From the NCBI RefSeq assembly GCF_900184255.1, contig NZ_LT854640.1, positions 290,612-335,478 of the forward strand: a stretch of 44,867 bases of DNA. The letters are read 5' to 3'. The stretch's first letter is position 1. The number at the start of each line of letters is the position of its first letter. The translations under genes and the position numbers were made by a program. Below are positions 33,583-41,177 of the stretch, one piece after another. The notes beneath the pieces are model-generated. The model was not told the origin of the DNA. It ran no database searches and saw only the letters and a list, made by a program, of their open reading frames with translations. Source of the DNA: Haloimpatiens massiliensis (lineage in GTDB: Bacteria; Bacillota; Clostridia; Clostridiales; Clostridiaceae).

Positions 33583-34473
33583 ATGATTATAAAGTTTAGA
33601 AATTATACAAACAAAGCAGGAATTACTGATGATTATCATAAGGTTAGAGAATTCTTGGTAAAATTAGGATACTCAGAATTTACGTATGCAAGATGGGACT
33701 GGATGACTACACATTCATATCTAGATAAGTTATCAGTAGGTAAAATTGGTATTTGGGAAAATGAAGAAGGTATTGTGGGTTTGGCAACTTTTGATTGTAG
33801 ATTGGGAGTAGCTTTTTGTTTAACTTTACCACAATATGATTATTTAAAAGAAGAAATATTGTTATATGCAAAGGACAATCTTTCAAAGGATGATAAATTT
33901 GGTGTTGTTATAAGAGATGCTGATGTATATTTTCAAGATATTGTAGCAAGACAAGGTTTTATAGCAACAGTGGAAAAGGAAAATGATGCAGTTTTTTATA
34001 CAGATAAAACCTCAATGGAATATAACCTACCTGAAGGATTTCATATAACTACTATGCAGGAAACCTTTGATCCTTACCAATATGAACGTGTACTATGGAA
34101 AGGATTTAATCATGAGCTTAATGGTGAAGGAGAAGTTAAATTTACAGAGGAACATGAGAAAGATATAAAAGCATCTATGATAAGGCCTAATGTAGATTTA
34201 AATTTAAAGGTAGCAGTTGTTAATTCAGAGGGTAATTTTGTTTCTTATTGTGGTATGTGGTATGAATCTAAAGCTGGTTTTGCTGTTATTGAGCCTGTGG
34301 CAACTGATCCAGCTTATAGAAAGCTAGGATTAGGGAAGTGTGCAGTTTTAGAAGGAATTAGACGAGTAAATTTACTTGGAGCTAAAAAAGCAATAGTGGG
34401 TTCATCACAACAATTCTATTACAGTATTGGATTGCACCCATTTTCTACATCTACAATGTGGAGAAAAAGATAG
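33583..34473 (+). CDS. GNAT-family acetyltransferase, 296 aa, two-domain
   Basis: The C-terminal GNAT fold has the acetyl-CoA loop in EPVATDPAYRKLGLGKCAVL, preceded by a strand in FVSYCGMWYESKAGFAVI. The N-terminal half (EEGIVGLATFDC, then FGVVIRDADVYFQDIVARQGF) looks like a degenerate second GNAT copy. The substrate is unknown. ATG 33583 follows GGGAGGTAT; the earlier ATG overlaps that site. No array core stands directly before it. Confidence 0.85.
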   Translation: MIIKFRNYTNKAGITDDYHKVREFLVKLGYSEFTYARWDWMTTHSYLDKLSVGKIGIWENEEGIVGLATFDCRLGVAFCLTLPQYDYLKEEILLYAKDNLSKDDKFGVVIRDADVYFQDIVARQGFIATVEKENDAVFYTDKTSMEYNLPEGFHITTMQETFDPYQYERVLWKGFNHELNGEGEVKFTEEHEKDIKASMIRPNVDLNLKVAVVNSEGNFVSYCGMWYESKAGFAVIEPVATDPAYRKLGLGKCAVLEGIRRVNLLGAKKAIVGSSQQFYYSIGLHPFSTSTMWRKR

Positions 34474-34540
34474 GTGTAGATTTTATTTTAAATTGGTGTG
34501 TATCTTTTAGCAGAAATAGGATACCATTTAGCCATAGAAA

Positions 34541-34604
34541 CCAGAAAAAGTCATTAGCTCCGATATAGCCTTTTTCTGGCAGTACCACAGGGGTAGTTAC
34601 ATAA
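34541..34604 (+). repeat. Dispersed repeat R1, copy 7 (both arms)
   Basis: CCAGAAAAAG and CTTTTTCTGG form a perfect 10-bp stem around a 19-base loop, followed by CAGTACCACAGGGGTAG. It is the clearest R1 hairpin and separates the two GNAT genes. Confidence 0.75.
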
Positions 34605-34659
34605 TAATTTAAGAGCAATTGTTCTATATTGTTCAAATAAAAAAGGGGGATAAATTAAT

Positions 34660-35170
34660 ATGTTAGAAGATAATATTATTTCTGAAAGATTAAGTCTTCG
34701 TGATATTGTACAAGATGATGCTAAAGATGTTTGGGAGATATGGAGTAATAGTGAGAATGAAAAATATATGAGTGACCCTGTTGAATCACTAGAAGAGGTT
34801 GTAGCTATATGTAAGAATAATAAAAACAATAATGGCTACTTAACAGTTGCAACTTTAAAAGATACTGGTGAAATTATTGGAACTTGTTGCTTCGGTTCTA
34901 CAAATAAAAAAAGGTGAGTGGGGTTTAGGTTATTCAATTAAACACGAATGCTGGGGTAAAGGCTATGCTACTGAAATTGTAAAATCGGTTATTAAATTTG
35001 GATATAGTTTAGGGATTGTAGATTTTATTTCAGAGTGTGCTATAGAAAATTTTGCATCTGGGAAGGTCATGGAAAAATGTGGAATGCATATAGACCATAA
35101 AAGTAGCTTTAAACAGCCTAAAGAAAATATAGTCTATGAATCACATGTTTATAAGTTACATTTAGATTAA
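34660..35170 (+). pseudogene. GNAT acetyltransferase (RimJ/RimL type), frameshifted in an A run
   Basis: Frame one gives MLEDNIISERLSLRDIVQDD to IIGTCCFGSTNKK, then a stop after a seven-A run at about 34903. The other frame continues with GEWGLGYSIKHECWGKGYAT and FASGKVMEKCGM, the acetyl-CoA loop and last helix. With six A the frame would be whole, giving a normal GNAT of about 169 residues. It is either a pseudogene or corrected by slippage. ATG follows AAAAGGGGGAT. Confidence 0.8.
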
Positions 35171-35194
35171 CACTAAATATTTCATTATATAAGT

Positions 35195-35210
35195 AAATTC
35201 TAATTTATAG
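35195..35210 (+). repeat. Cassette junction core J1
   Basis: AAATTCTAATTTATAG lies between the broken GNAT and the HEAT-like gene, followed by GTTGAAATT. Confidence 0.6.
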
Positions 35211-35240
35211 GTTGAAATTTTTGTTTAAGAAGGTGAAATT

Positions 35241-35681
35241 ATGGAAAGCATTGCAGAATTGATTGAAAGATTATATTCTAAAGATAGTAAAGTTGCGTAC
35301 CAAGCATTACAGATGTTAGAAACTGAAAGCGAAAAATCTAACACTGTCTATGAATTTTTTGATAAGTTCGCTGAAATGATTGAAAATAGTAATTGATATA
35401 TCAGAACCAGAGGTATTATCTTAATATCTGTTAATGCTAAGTGGGATACAGAAAATAGAATTGATGAAATTATAGATGATTATTTAAAACACATTTTAGA
35501 TGAAAAGCCAATTACATCAAGACAATGTATTAAGGCATTGCCCAGTATTGCACGATATAAACCGGACTTGGTTGAATGTATCCGAGAAGCTCTAATGAAA
35601 GCAGATATGGAGATATATAGTGATAGTATGCGAACATTGGTATATAAAGACATTTTATCTTCCTTAAAGAAAATCAAATAA
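35241..35681 (+). pseudogene. HEAT-repeat/SufBC-like hypothetical protein with in-frame TGA
   Basis: The frame gives MESIAELIERLYSKDSKVAY to EMIENSN, then TGA at 35394-35396, and continues in the same frame with YIRTRGIILISVNAKWDTEN to LSSLKKIK. Related clostridial proteins have S-Y-x-R-x-R-G-F-x-L at this place, so the two halves are one 146-residue helical-repeat protein with a nonsense codon. ATG follows AAGAAGGTGAA. The molecular role of the family is unknown. Confidence 0.7.
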
Positions 35682-35852
35682 CAAATTCGAAATTTGTAGA
35701 GTTAGAGTAACATAATTTTAACTTAAGGGGTAGCGTATTTCTATTAAACTATAGCATAATATTAATCTAAATCAAAGGGGCTTATCACTTGATCCTTTTG
35801 ATTTTTATAAATAACAAATTATCTATATTTTATAATCTCAAATTCAAATTCG
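35682..35852 (+). repeat. Cassette spacer, module a, copy 1 (with core J2)
   Basis: It starts CAAATTCGAAATTTGTAG, directly at the stop of the HEAT-like gene. It continues with GTTAGAGTAACATAATT, a CTTAAGGGGTAG hairpin arm, TATAATATTAATCTAAA-like sequence and an AAAGGGG-ATCCTTTT terminator, and ends CAAATTCAAATTCG, a second partial core. The next gene fragment begins right there. Confidence 0.75.
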
Positions 35853-36126
35853 TTGGATTATATGTGCAATTCTATTACCTGTTGTAGTTTCAACAGTATT
35901 ATTGTGTACTTCAGGTGAATTGGTAAAAAATAGTATGGATGCTACACATATAGTAAATATAGTGGTAGGTGCTATTTTCTCATATAAATTATTATCAAAA
36001 TCATTTATTTTAACGGGAGGAAAATTTGGAGTAGAGTCATCAATAGTTGCAGTATTAGGATATATTATGGTTATAGTTTTCACATTGTTTTCAATGAAGA
36101 GAAAATCCAACAGTGTACAAGCTTAA
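35851..36126 (+). pseudogene. C-terminal fragment of a membrane protein
   Basis: The open frame (W-I-I-C-A-I-L-L-P-V-V-V, then HIVNIVVGAIFSYKLLSKSF, then SSIVAVLGYIMVIVFTLF) has three hydrophobic segments and a basic end. No start codon or ribosome site precedes it, and it begins exactly at a partial junction core, so its 5' part was lost at the cassette boundary. I do not recognise the family. Confidence 0.6.
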
Positions 36127-36196
36127 ATTATATAGGTATGTTGAATTGATTATAAGCTATAGATTGTTATATATGAGAGTCGTAAAATAATTCAGT

Positions 36197-36212
36197 AAAT
36201 AGGAATTTGTAG
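36197..36212 (+). repeat. Cassette junction core J3
   Basis: AAATAGGAATTTGTAG is preceded by AATTCAGT, as at J8. It stands before the XRE gene. Confidence 0.65.
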
Positions 36213-36305
36213 AATGTATGCAACCACTGGTAGCATAATTGCATATTGTAAGTTGGTAGTAATATACATCATTTATATATATCATTATTCTAGGAGGTGT
36301 TGGCG

Positions 36306-36980
36306 ATGAGTGTTGCAGAAAATATACAGATGTTACGAAAAAAAAATAGTCTTTCACAAGAGGAACTGGCGGTAATATTAAACGTTTCTAGGCAGGCAGT
36401 AGGAAAATGGGAAAATGGAATAGCTTATCCTGATTTAGAAAGATTGATTCAGCTAAGCGACTATTTTAAAATTTCATTAGATCGTTTAGTTAAGGAAGCT
36501 GAAAATTGTGATTTACATGTAAAGAATAAAGAAAATCCAGACAAAAGCCAATTGATTCAGTTTCTTCTCAGGGCTAAGAAAGGAACATATGCAGGTCATG
36601 GAAAAGAAACAAAAGCAAGTAGGATTGCTTCACATGATTTGGAGTATAAAGAGGGGGAATTCTATTATTACGATACTTATATTGGTGGAGAATGTTTTGG
36701 TGGTGAAGAGGCAGTATGGATAAAGAATGAACCATATTGGTGTATGAATTACTATGGAAGAGTTATAGGAGAGCATTTCAATGGAGACTTTTTAAGAGAT
36801 GCTCTGTCAAATGCACCATATGATTCACCATATAGAGGACCAGCATTATATCAAAATGGAGGGTATACATATCACTGTAAAACAGAAGGAAGTTTCGAAT
36901 TCTATCAGGGATATGAGGAAATTCTTTATGATGGGAAAAAGATATATGAGTGTATTTTTAATGGCGGAATAGTAATTTAA
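36306..36980 (+). CDS. XRE-family regulator with DUF5680 domain
   Basis: Residues 1-60 form a Cro/C1-type HTH (ENIQMLRKKNSLSQEELAVI, then VSRQAVGKWENGIAYPDL). Residues about 78-224 form DUF5680: FLLRAKKGTYAGHGKE, YYYDTYIGGECFGGEEAVW, NGGYTYHCKTEGSFEFYQGY. This fusion is frequent in Firmicutes; the DUF is thought to sense or bind something unknown. ATG 36306 follows AGGAGGTG. The kinase gene follows after 12 bases, so the two form one cassette or operon. Confidence 0.9.
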   Translation: MSVAENIQMLRKKNSLSQEELAVILNVSRQAVGKWENGIAYPDLERLIQLSDYFKISLDRLVKEAENCDLHVKNKENPDKSQLIQFLLRAKKGTYAGHGKETKASRIASHDLEYKEGEFYYYDTYIGGECFGGEEAVWIKNEPYWCMNYYGRVIGEHFNGDFLRDALSNAPYDSPYRGPALYQNGGYTYHCKTEGSFEFYQGYEEILYDGKKIYECIFNGGIVI

Positions 36981-36992
36981 GAAGGTGTTATA

Positions 36993-37493
36993 ATGAAAAA
37001 CATTTTGTTTTTATGTGGTCCAAATGGAATAGGAAAAACTACTATTTGCAAAGAAATTATTAAACAATTGCCAAATTCAGCTTATGTTGATTCTGATCCA
37101 TGTAGGGTGATGAATCCGTTTGTTTTAAATGATGACACCATACCTACAATCGCAAAGAATATTAGCGATTTACTTATCAATTATTTACAATGTCCTATTG
37201 TTAATACTGTTGTTTTTTCATATGGTTTTCATGGACGAAGAAGAGAAGTGTTTCAAAGGGTCCTGTTAGAAATTTCCAAAAACGAACATGACTTTATTCC
37301 TTTTTTACTTTGGTGTAGTGAAGAGGAAAATATCAATAGAATGAATGCTGATAACAGGAGTACTAATCGTATTAAAAGAACTTTGAATGAATCTCGAAAA
37401 GCTTTTGACAGTGTAACTTATCCTAAATTAGATATAACTAATTTGTCTGTTTCTGAAGCTGCAAAAACTATAATTACTAAAGCAAAATTATAA
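36993..37493 (+). CDS. P-loop kinase-like NTPase, 166 aa
   Basis: The Walker A loop is FLCGPNGIGKTTIC (about residues 6-19). SAYVDSDPCRVMNPF and VVFSYGFHGRRREVF fit an adenylylate/shikimate-type small kinase with a lid arginine region near NRSTNRIKRTLNES. The substrate is unknown. It follows the XRE gene by 12 bases with an AAGGTG ribosome site and ends just before a junction core. Confidence 0.8.
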   Translation: MKNILFLCGPNGIGKTTICKEIIKQLPNSAYVDSDPCRVMNPFVLNDDTIPTIAKNISDLLINYLQCPIVNTVVFSYGFHGRRREVFQRVLLEISKNEHDFIPFLLWCSEEENINRMNADNRSTNRIKRTLNESRKAFDSVTYPKLDITNLSVSEAAKTIITKAKL

Positions 37494-37507
37494 GTAGCTT
37501 CGAATGA

Positions 37508-37518
37508 CAAATTTGTAG
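37508..37518 (+). repeat. Cassette junction core J4 (shortened) with start of module a
   Basis: CAAATTTGTAG followed by AGTTAGATTAATATA. The central bases of the core are missing and the rest of module a is deleted. Confidence 0.6.
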
Positions 37519-37542
37519 AGTTAGATTAATATATAAATATAT

Positions 37543-37690
37543 CCAAAGGCTCCATTTTCAATATTACAGTTGATTTATATAGTGTTTTATGAATTAGATT
37601 GTGTTAGTAGTGCTTAAATATGTACAGTTGTAGGAAATAATGGTATTATATTCATAAAGAGTGTTACATAATAGTAAAAAAGTGTGAATT
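37543..37690 (+). repeat. Cassette spacer, module b, copy 1
   Basis: Shared strings are CAATATTACAGTTG, GTTTTATGAATTAG, GTGTTAGTAGTGCTTAAATA, GTACAGTTGTAGGAAATAAT and GGTATTATATTCATAAAGAG. They recur at 38631, 39823, 42424 and 43926. GGTATTAT may be part of a promoter. Confidence 0.75.
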
Positions 37691-37721
37691 ACCATTATTT
37701 ATATTAGGGGGAGGTATTATT

Positions 37722-38474
37722 ATGGATTTTAGGAAGGTTTTTGACAGCATTCCTGAAAAATTTGATAAATGGAGAACCCGTTATTGTGATGAACTTTTCG
37801 CCGATGTTATAGAATACTCAAAGCTGGATTCTGGCAAAACAGCTCTTGAAATTGGTCCCGGAACAGGCCAGGCTACTGAATCGATATTGAAAACAGATTG
37901 TTCGTATTTGGCTATTGAACTTGGCCAAAATCTTGCAAAGTATACAAAAAATAAATTTAGTTCATATGATAATTTTAAAATTGTAAATGCTGATTTTGAA
38001 ACATATGATTTTGGGTATCATCAATTTGATTTGGTTTATTCAGCGGCAACAATCCAGTGGATACCGGAGGAAATCGGCTTTCCAAAAGTTTATGATATAT
38101 TAAAAAGCAATGGAACATTTGCGATGATGTTAACTAGAACAGATGAAAAAAGTGCTAATGAGCCATTATATTCGAAGATACAGGAAATATACTCTGAATA
38201 TTTTCATCCAAAAGCAGAATATACATGCAATTTAAATTACAACAATACTGAAAAATATGGCTTTACTGATATTGAATGCCGTCATTATCATAAAACAAGA
38301 GAACTTAACGCTGATGAGTATGTTTCATGGATAAGTACACATGCTTGTCATATAACTCTGCAGGAACCGTATAAATCAAAATTTTACGCAGGCATCAAGG
38401 ACGCTATTTTAAGTTTTGGTAATAATATAAAGCTTTACGATACAATAGTTTTGTATTTGGCAAGAAAGCCATAA
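37722..38474 (+). CDS. Class I SAM-dependent methyltransferase, 250 aa
   Basis: Motif I is LEIGPGTGQATE (about residues 46-57), the acidic end of strand 2 is in YLAIELGQNL, NADFETYDF is motif II, and DLVYSAATIQWIPEE the motif around strand 4. The C-terminal half determines an unknown small-molecule substrate. ATG follows GGGGGAGGTATT. It lies alone between two spacer blocks. Confidence 0.88.
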   Translation: MDFRKVFDSIPEKFDKWRTRYCDELFADVIEYSKLDSGKTALEIGPGTGQATESILKTDCSYLAIELGQNLAKYTKNKFSSYDNFKIVNADFETYDFGYHQFDLVYSAATIQWIPEEIGFPKVYDILKSNGTFAMMLTRTDEKSANEPLYSKIQEIYSEYFHPKAEYTCNLNYNNTEKYGFTDIECRHYHKTRELNADEYVSWISTHACHITLQEPYKSKFYAGIKDAILSFGNNIKLYDTIVLYLARKP

Positions 38475-38486
38475 CCTCGTAGTATA

Positions 38487-38630
38487 AGCATAATTTGAAG
38501 TTCACTATCTTCTTAAGTTATGACATAACACTAATATAAAGTAAAAGGGTTTCATCATGAAATTCTTTAAATTTTTATAAATAGAAAATTATCTATATTT
38601 TAATAGTTTCAAATTCATAATTCCTATGAA
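38487..38630 (+). repeat. Cassette spacer, module a, copy 2 (diverged, with core J5)
   Basis: It starts GCATAATTTGAAG, then CTTCTTAAGTTATGA, CACTAATATAAAGTAAAAGG with an AAGGGTTTC-ATCAT-GAAATTCTT terminator, and ATTATCTATATTTTAATAG, ending in CAAATTCATAATTCC, in the same order as copy 1. Confidence 0.6.
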
Positions 38631-38740
38631 TATTGGAACCTTTTTTCAACAATCCCTCTCCAATATTTCTGTTGGTTTATATAAATATTTTATGTGTTAG
38701 GCTGTGCTGTAAAGTTTTAAATATATACAATCATAGAAGA
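38631..38740 (+). repeat. Cassette spacer, module b, copy 2 (truncated)
   Basis: ATTGGAACC, CTCTCCAATATTTCTGTTGG, TTATATAAATATTTTATGTG and AAATATATACAATCATAG match module b. It breaks off before GGTATTAT. Confidence 0.65.
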
Positions 38741-39181
38741 TCAGATGTCATCAAGAGTTGCATACATACCACAGGTGAAAATGAAACAAATCGAAAGTCA
38801 TATATTAATAAGCTGAAAGGGCTTACAAACTATTATCACAAAGATATTAGGGCACATTCAAATAAATACCAAGTCAGTATGCTAGTCTATTTTGCGTCAT
38901 ACTGCGTCAGCAGAACCCACCGATAGTTCTACTAGCGGCGGAACCTGCTTCCTTGTCTGACACAAAATATACCAGCATCTTTCACTTGTTATTTATTTTC
39001 ATGTACCTTATGCTATAAGTGATGATGGGGCTATCTTGATTGAGAGAAAAACTAATCAATTTGAAACATTTGGAAATGTGCGGAAAAATTCTTCCAATAA
39101 TGTGGAATTTGAAAATAATCAATAGTCGAAGTAATACGTAACATTCTTATATTGAAATATAAATATTACCAATGGTTCAAT
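38741..39181 (+). other. Debris within the cassette array
   Basis: There is no complete gene. An open frame ending at 39125 (VPYAISDDGAILIERKTNQF, then ETFGNVRKN) looks coding but has no start or recognisable family. The segment near 38920-38970 is less AT-rich than its surroundings. It is probably a decayed cassette. Confidence 0.45.
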
Positions 39182-39197
39182 AAATAGTAATTTGTTG
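39182..39197 (+). repeat. Cassette junction core J6
   Basis: AAATAGTAATTTGTTG, preceded by GTTCAAT, stands 24 bases before the next GNAT start. Confidence 0.65.
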
Positions 39198-39220
39198 AAG
39201 TTAACTTTGGAGGTATAGAA

Positions 39221-39673
39221 ATGATTGAGGTTGGATTTGCTACAGTTTCAGATTTTTTATCTTGGATGGAATTAGTGCGGCTTGTAAGTTGGAATTTCCC
39301 CGGACTTGAAACAAAAGAAAATATGTTAGAATATGAAAAAACATTGTTTAAAAATATAAATAGACAAAGTGCTATTTGTGCAAAAGAAAATAGTAAGGTC
39401 ATTGGAATACTAATTTTTTCTGTAAAACATAATATGCTTTCTTGTATGGCTGTTCATCCAGAGTATAGACGAAGAGGTATTGCTTGCCAAATGATATCTT
39501 TAATGTTTACCAAGCTTGATATTACGAAAGATATAACAGTATCTACTTTTAGAGAAAATGATGAAAAAGGAATTGCTCCTAGAGCGTTATATAAAAAATT
39601 AGGATTCGTTGAAGATGAACTTATTGAAGAATTTGGCTATCCAAATCAAAAATTTATTTTATATGCAAAATGA
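39221..39673 (+). CDS. GNAT-family acetyltransferase, 150 aa
   Basis: The acetyl-CoA loop is in MAVHPEYRRRGIACQMISLM (about residues 73-92). Strand SKVIGILIFSVKHNMLSC precedes it, and RALYKKLGFVEDELIEEFG is the usual C-terminal segment. The length is normal and the gene is intact. ATG follows TTGGAGGTA. The substrate is unknown. It ends 20 bases before core J7. Confidence 0.88.
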   Translation: MIEVGFATVSDFLSWMELVRLVSWNFPGLETKENMLEYEKTLFKNINRQSAICAKENSKVIGILIFSVKHNMLSCMAVHPEYRRRGIACQMISLMFTKLDITKDITVSTFRENDEKGIAPRALYKKLGFVEDELIEEFGYPNQKFILYAK

Positions 39674-39692
39674 TCATACTAAGAACATTAAT

Positions 39693-39822
39693 AAATTCCA
39701 ATTTACAGAGTTGAAGTAACATAATTATATATTAAGGGATAGCATATTCTTCTTAAGCTATAATATTAATTTAAAGTAAATGGTCTCTCATCATGAGGCC
39801 ATTTAAATTTTTATCTACCGCC
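39693..39822 (+). repeat. Cassette spacer, module a, copy 3 (with core J7)
   Basis: The core AAATTCCAATTTACAG leads into GTTGAAGTAACATAATTATA, an imperfect palindrome around TTAAGGGATAGCATATTCTT and CTTAAGCTATAATATTAAT, then a GGTCTCTCATCATGAGGCC hairpin followed by ATTTAAATTTTT. Confidence 0.8.
39779..39812 (+). terminator. Terminator within module a, copy 3
   Basis: AAATGGTCTCT and the AGGCCATTT arm pair around CATCATG and are followed by an AT-rich tail with five T. Confidence 0.65.
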
Positions 39823-40003
39823 TTTCATATTGGAGCCTTTTCCAAAGGGTCTTTCTCTAATATTACAGTTGGTTTATATAGGGGTTTTATGAATTAAGTT
39901 GTATTAATAGTGATTAAAATATGTACGGTTGTAGGAAATAATGGTACTATGTTTATGAAGAGTGATACATAACAGTATAAAAAGAGGCGTAAAACAATTC
40001 AGT
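39823..40003 (+). repeat. Cassette spacer, module b, copy 3 (complete)
   Basis: CTAATATTACAGTTGG, TATAGGGGTTTTATGAATTA, AAATATGTACGGTTGTAGGA, AATAATGGTACTATGTTTAT, GAAGAGTGATACATAACAG and the trailing AAAACAATTCAGT lead into core J8. It is the most complete example of the block. Confidence 0.8.
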
Positions 40004-40019
40004 AAATAGTAATTTGAAG
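40004..40019 (+). repeat. Cassette junction core J8
   Basis: AAATAGTAATTTGAAG stands 12 bases before the TfoX-type start and supplies part of its ribosome site region. Confidence 0.7.
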
Positions 40020-40031
40020 GGAAGGTTTACT

Positions 40032-40292
40032 ATGGGAGAATTATCAAAACTACCTAATATTGGAAAAGAAGTTGAAAGGCAGTTGAATAAAGTAGGCATA
40101 TTTACTTATGATGAATTAAAAGATATTGGCGCAGAACAGGCTTGGCTGAAAATACAAGAGATTGATGCTTCTGCATGTATTCATAGACTATTAGCACTGG
40201 AAGGTGCAATTCAAGGTGTTAAGAAAACAGCCTTACCACAGGAACGAAAAGCAGACCTAAAAGATTTTTATAATTGGAAAAAATGTAAATAG
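40032..40292 (+). CDS. TfoX C-terminal domain protein, 86 aa
   Basis: The sequence (MGELSKLPNIGKEVERQLNK, then VGIFTYDELKDIGAEQAW, then SACIHRLLALEGAIQG) is a complete TfoX C-terminal domain, a helix-hairpin-helix-like fold. Stand-alone versions are common in Firmicutes and their role is unclear; they lack the N-terminal competence domain. ATG 40032 follows GAAGGGAAGG. Its stop overlaps the edge of core J9, so it directly abuts the next cassette. Confidence 0.88.
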   Translation: MGELSKLPNIGKEVERQLNKVGIFTYDELKDIGAEQAWLKIQEIDASACIHRLLALEGAIQGVKKTALPQERKADLKDFYNWKKCK

Positions 40293-40304
40293 TAAATTTG
40301 AAAG
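40287..40304 (+). repeat. Cassette junction core J9, minimal
   Basis: AAATAGTAAATTTGAAAG is the only sequence between the TfoX-type and DUF3795 genes, overlapping the TfoX stop. Confidence 0.7.
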
Positions 40305-40316
40305 TGGGGTGTTAAA

Positions 40317-40691
40317 ATCAGAAGAGAATTAGGAATTGCGCGTTGTGGACTTGCTTGTTGTCTGTGCTCAGAGAATATAAAATGTTCTGGTTGTAATTCA
40401 GGTGAATGTCCAGATAAAGAATGGTGTGAAAATCGTAAATGTTCTATTAAAAAAGATATAACTGCTTGTTATTTATGCAAGGAAGAATGTCATAAGGGGT
40501 TATTAAACAAAATAAAGCCTTATGGATTTACTTTATTTATTAAGAGATATGGAATTGAAGAGCTTCTTGATTGTTTAGAGAGAAATGAAAAAAAGGGAGT
40601 AGTATATCATAGAGAAGGAATAAATGGAGATTATGATGATTTTGATAATGTTGAAGAACTAATATCTTTCATTAAATTTGGGATTCTATAA
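40317..40691 (+). CDS. DUF3795 cysteine-rich protein lacking a normal start codon
   Basis: The frame encodes RRELGIARCGLACCLCSENI with CSGCNSGECPD, RKCSIKK and CYLCKEECHKG, the cysteine pattern of DUF3795, probably a metal-binding domain. The C-terminal part (FTLFIKRYGIEELLDCLERN) is intact. No ATG, GTG or TTG lies between the in-frame stop at 40299 and the conserved domain. The expected ATG position reads ATC (40317), so I use that as a nominal start. The gene may start at ATC, be read with the cassette upstream, or be dead. GTGGGG stands before it as a possible ribosome site. Confidence 0.75.
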   Translation: MRRELGIARCGLACCLCSENIKCSGCNSGECPDKEWCENRKCSIKKDITACYLCKEECHKGLLNKIKPYGFTLFIKRYGIEELLDCLERNEKKGVVYHREGINGDYDDFDNVEELISFIKFGIL

Positions 40692-40705
40692 ATAGTAATT
40701 TGTAG
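40690..40705 (+). repeat. Cassette junction core J10, minimal
   Basis: AAATAGTAATTTGTAG overlaps the DUF3795 stop and is followed after 11 bases by the next ATG. Confidence 0.75.
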
Positions 40706-40716
40706 GTGAGTTCTAA

Positions 40717-41051
40717 ATGATAAAAATTAAACTAGATGAAAAAATAGGCATGTTTTTGAAATCGTGTATTATCTGAAAGAATATATACCACAGAAATATT
40801 TTGATAAATATGAACAATATATTGAGATACATTTTCTTGAAGATTTATTTACTCAAGATCTAAAGATTAAATTTTTAGAAAAACAACATAACATATGGAC
40901 GATACATTTTGATTATGAGTATGAGGGCAAGAAATTTGCAATGGTATTGGATGAGGGTTATGGTAGTATTTCTTTTTTTACTGAAAAAAGAAATGATAGA
41001 AAAGTGATAGCAGAATATTTGGTATCACTTATTGAAAAGTTTAAGCGATAA
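40717..41051 (+). pseudogene. Hypothetical protein, probably frameshifted in a T run
   Basis: From ATG 40717 the frame reads MIKIKLDEKIGMFLKSCII and stops at 40776. One more T in the run near 40751-40755 would join M-F-F-E-I-V to YYLKEYIPQKYFDKYEQYIE and continue to 41051 without a stop. Alternatively translation starts at GTG 40764, giving 95 residues. The C-terminal part (HFDYEYEGKKFAMVLDEGYG, then RKVIAEYLVSLIEKF) has no family I know. Confidence 0.6.
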
Positions 41052-41074
41052 ATATATTATAATTTATTAAAATC

Positions 41075-41090
41075 AAATAGTAATTTCAAG
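41075..41090 (+). repeat. Cassette junction core J11, minimal
   Basis: AAATAGTAATTTCAAG is followed by TGCAGATTATTTATATAATT, which is also found after J13 (AAAGATTATTTATATAACTT). Confidence 0.7.
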
Positions 41091-41123
41091 TGCAGATTAT
41101 TTATATAATTTTTTAAAAAACCA

Positions 41124-41154
41124 TTGACTTTGACGTCGTGTCGTCCATTACAAT
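41124..41154 (+). promoter_or_regulatory. MerR-type promoter with 19-bp spacer and operator
   Basis: TTGACT (41124-41129) and TACAAT (41149-41154) are 19 bases apart, as required for MerR activation by DNA untwisting. The spacer contains the dyad-like GACGTCGTGTCGTC. It lies just before the MerR gene, so the regulator probably controls itself. Confidence 0.75.
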
Positions 41155-41177
41155 GATTTTAGAGAGGAGGGGCGAGA

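Noticed and set aside
35844..36110. Minus-strand frame opposite the membrane fragment
   Set aside because: The plus strand gives hydrophobic segments and a basic tail typical of a membrane protein; the minus frame is its shadow.
38633..38926. 97-codon plus-strand frame in the array
   Set aside because: Its first part is module b repeat sequence, and the remainder has no ribosome site or recognisable domain.
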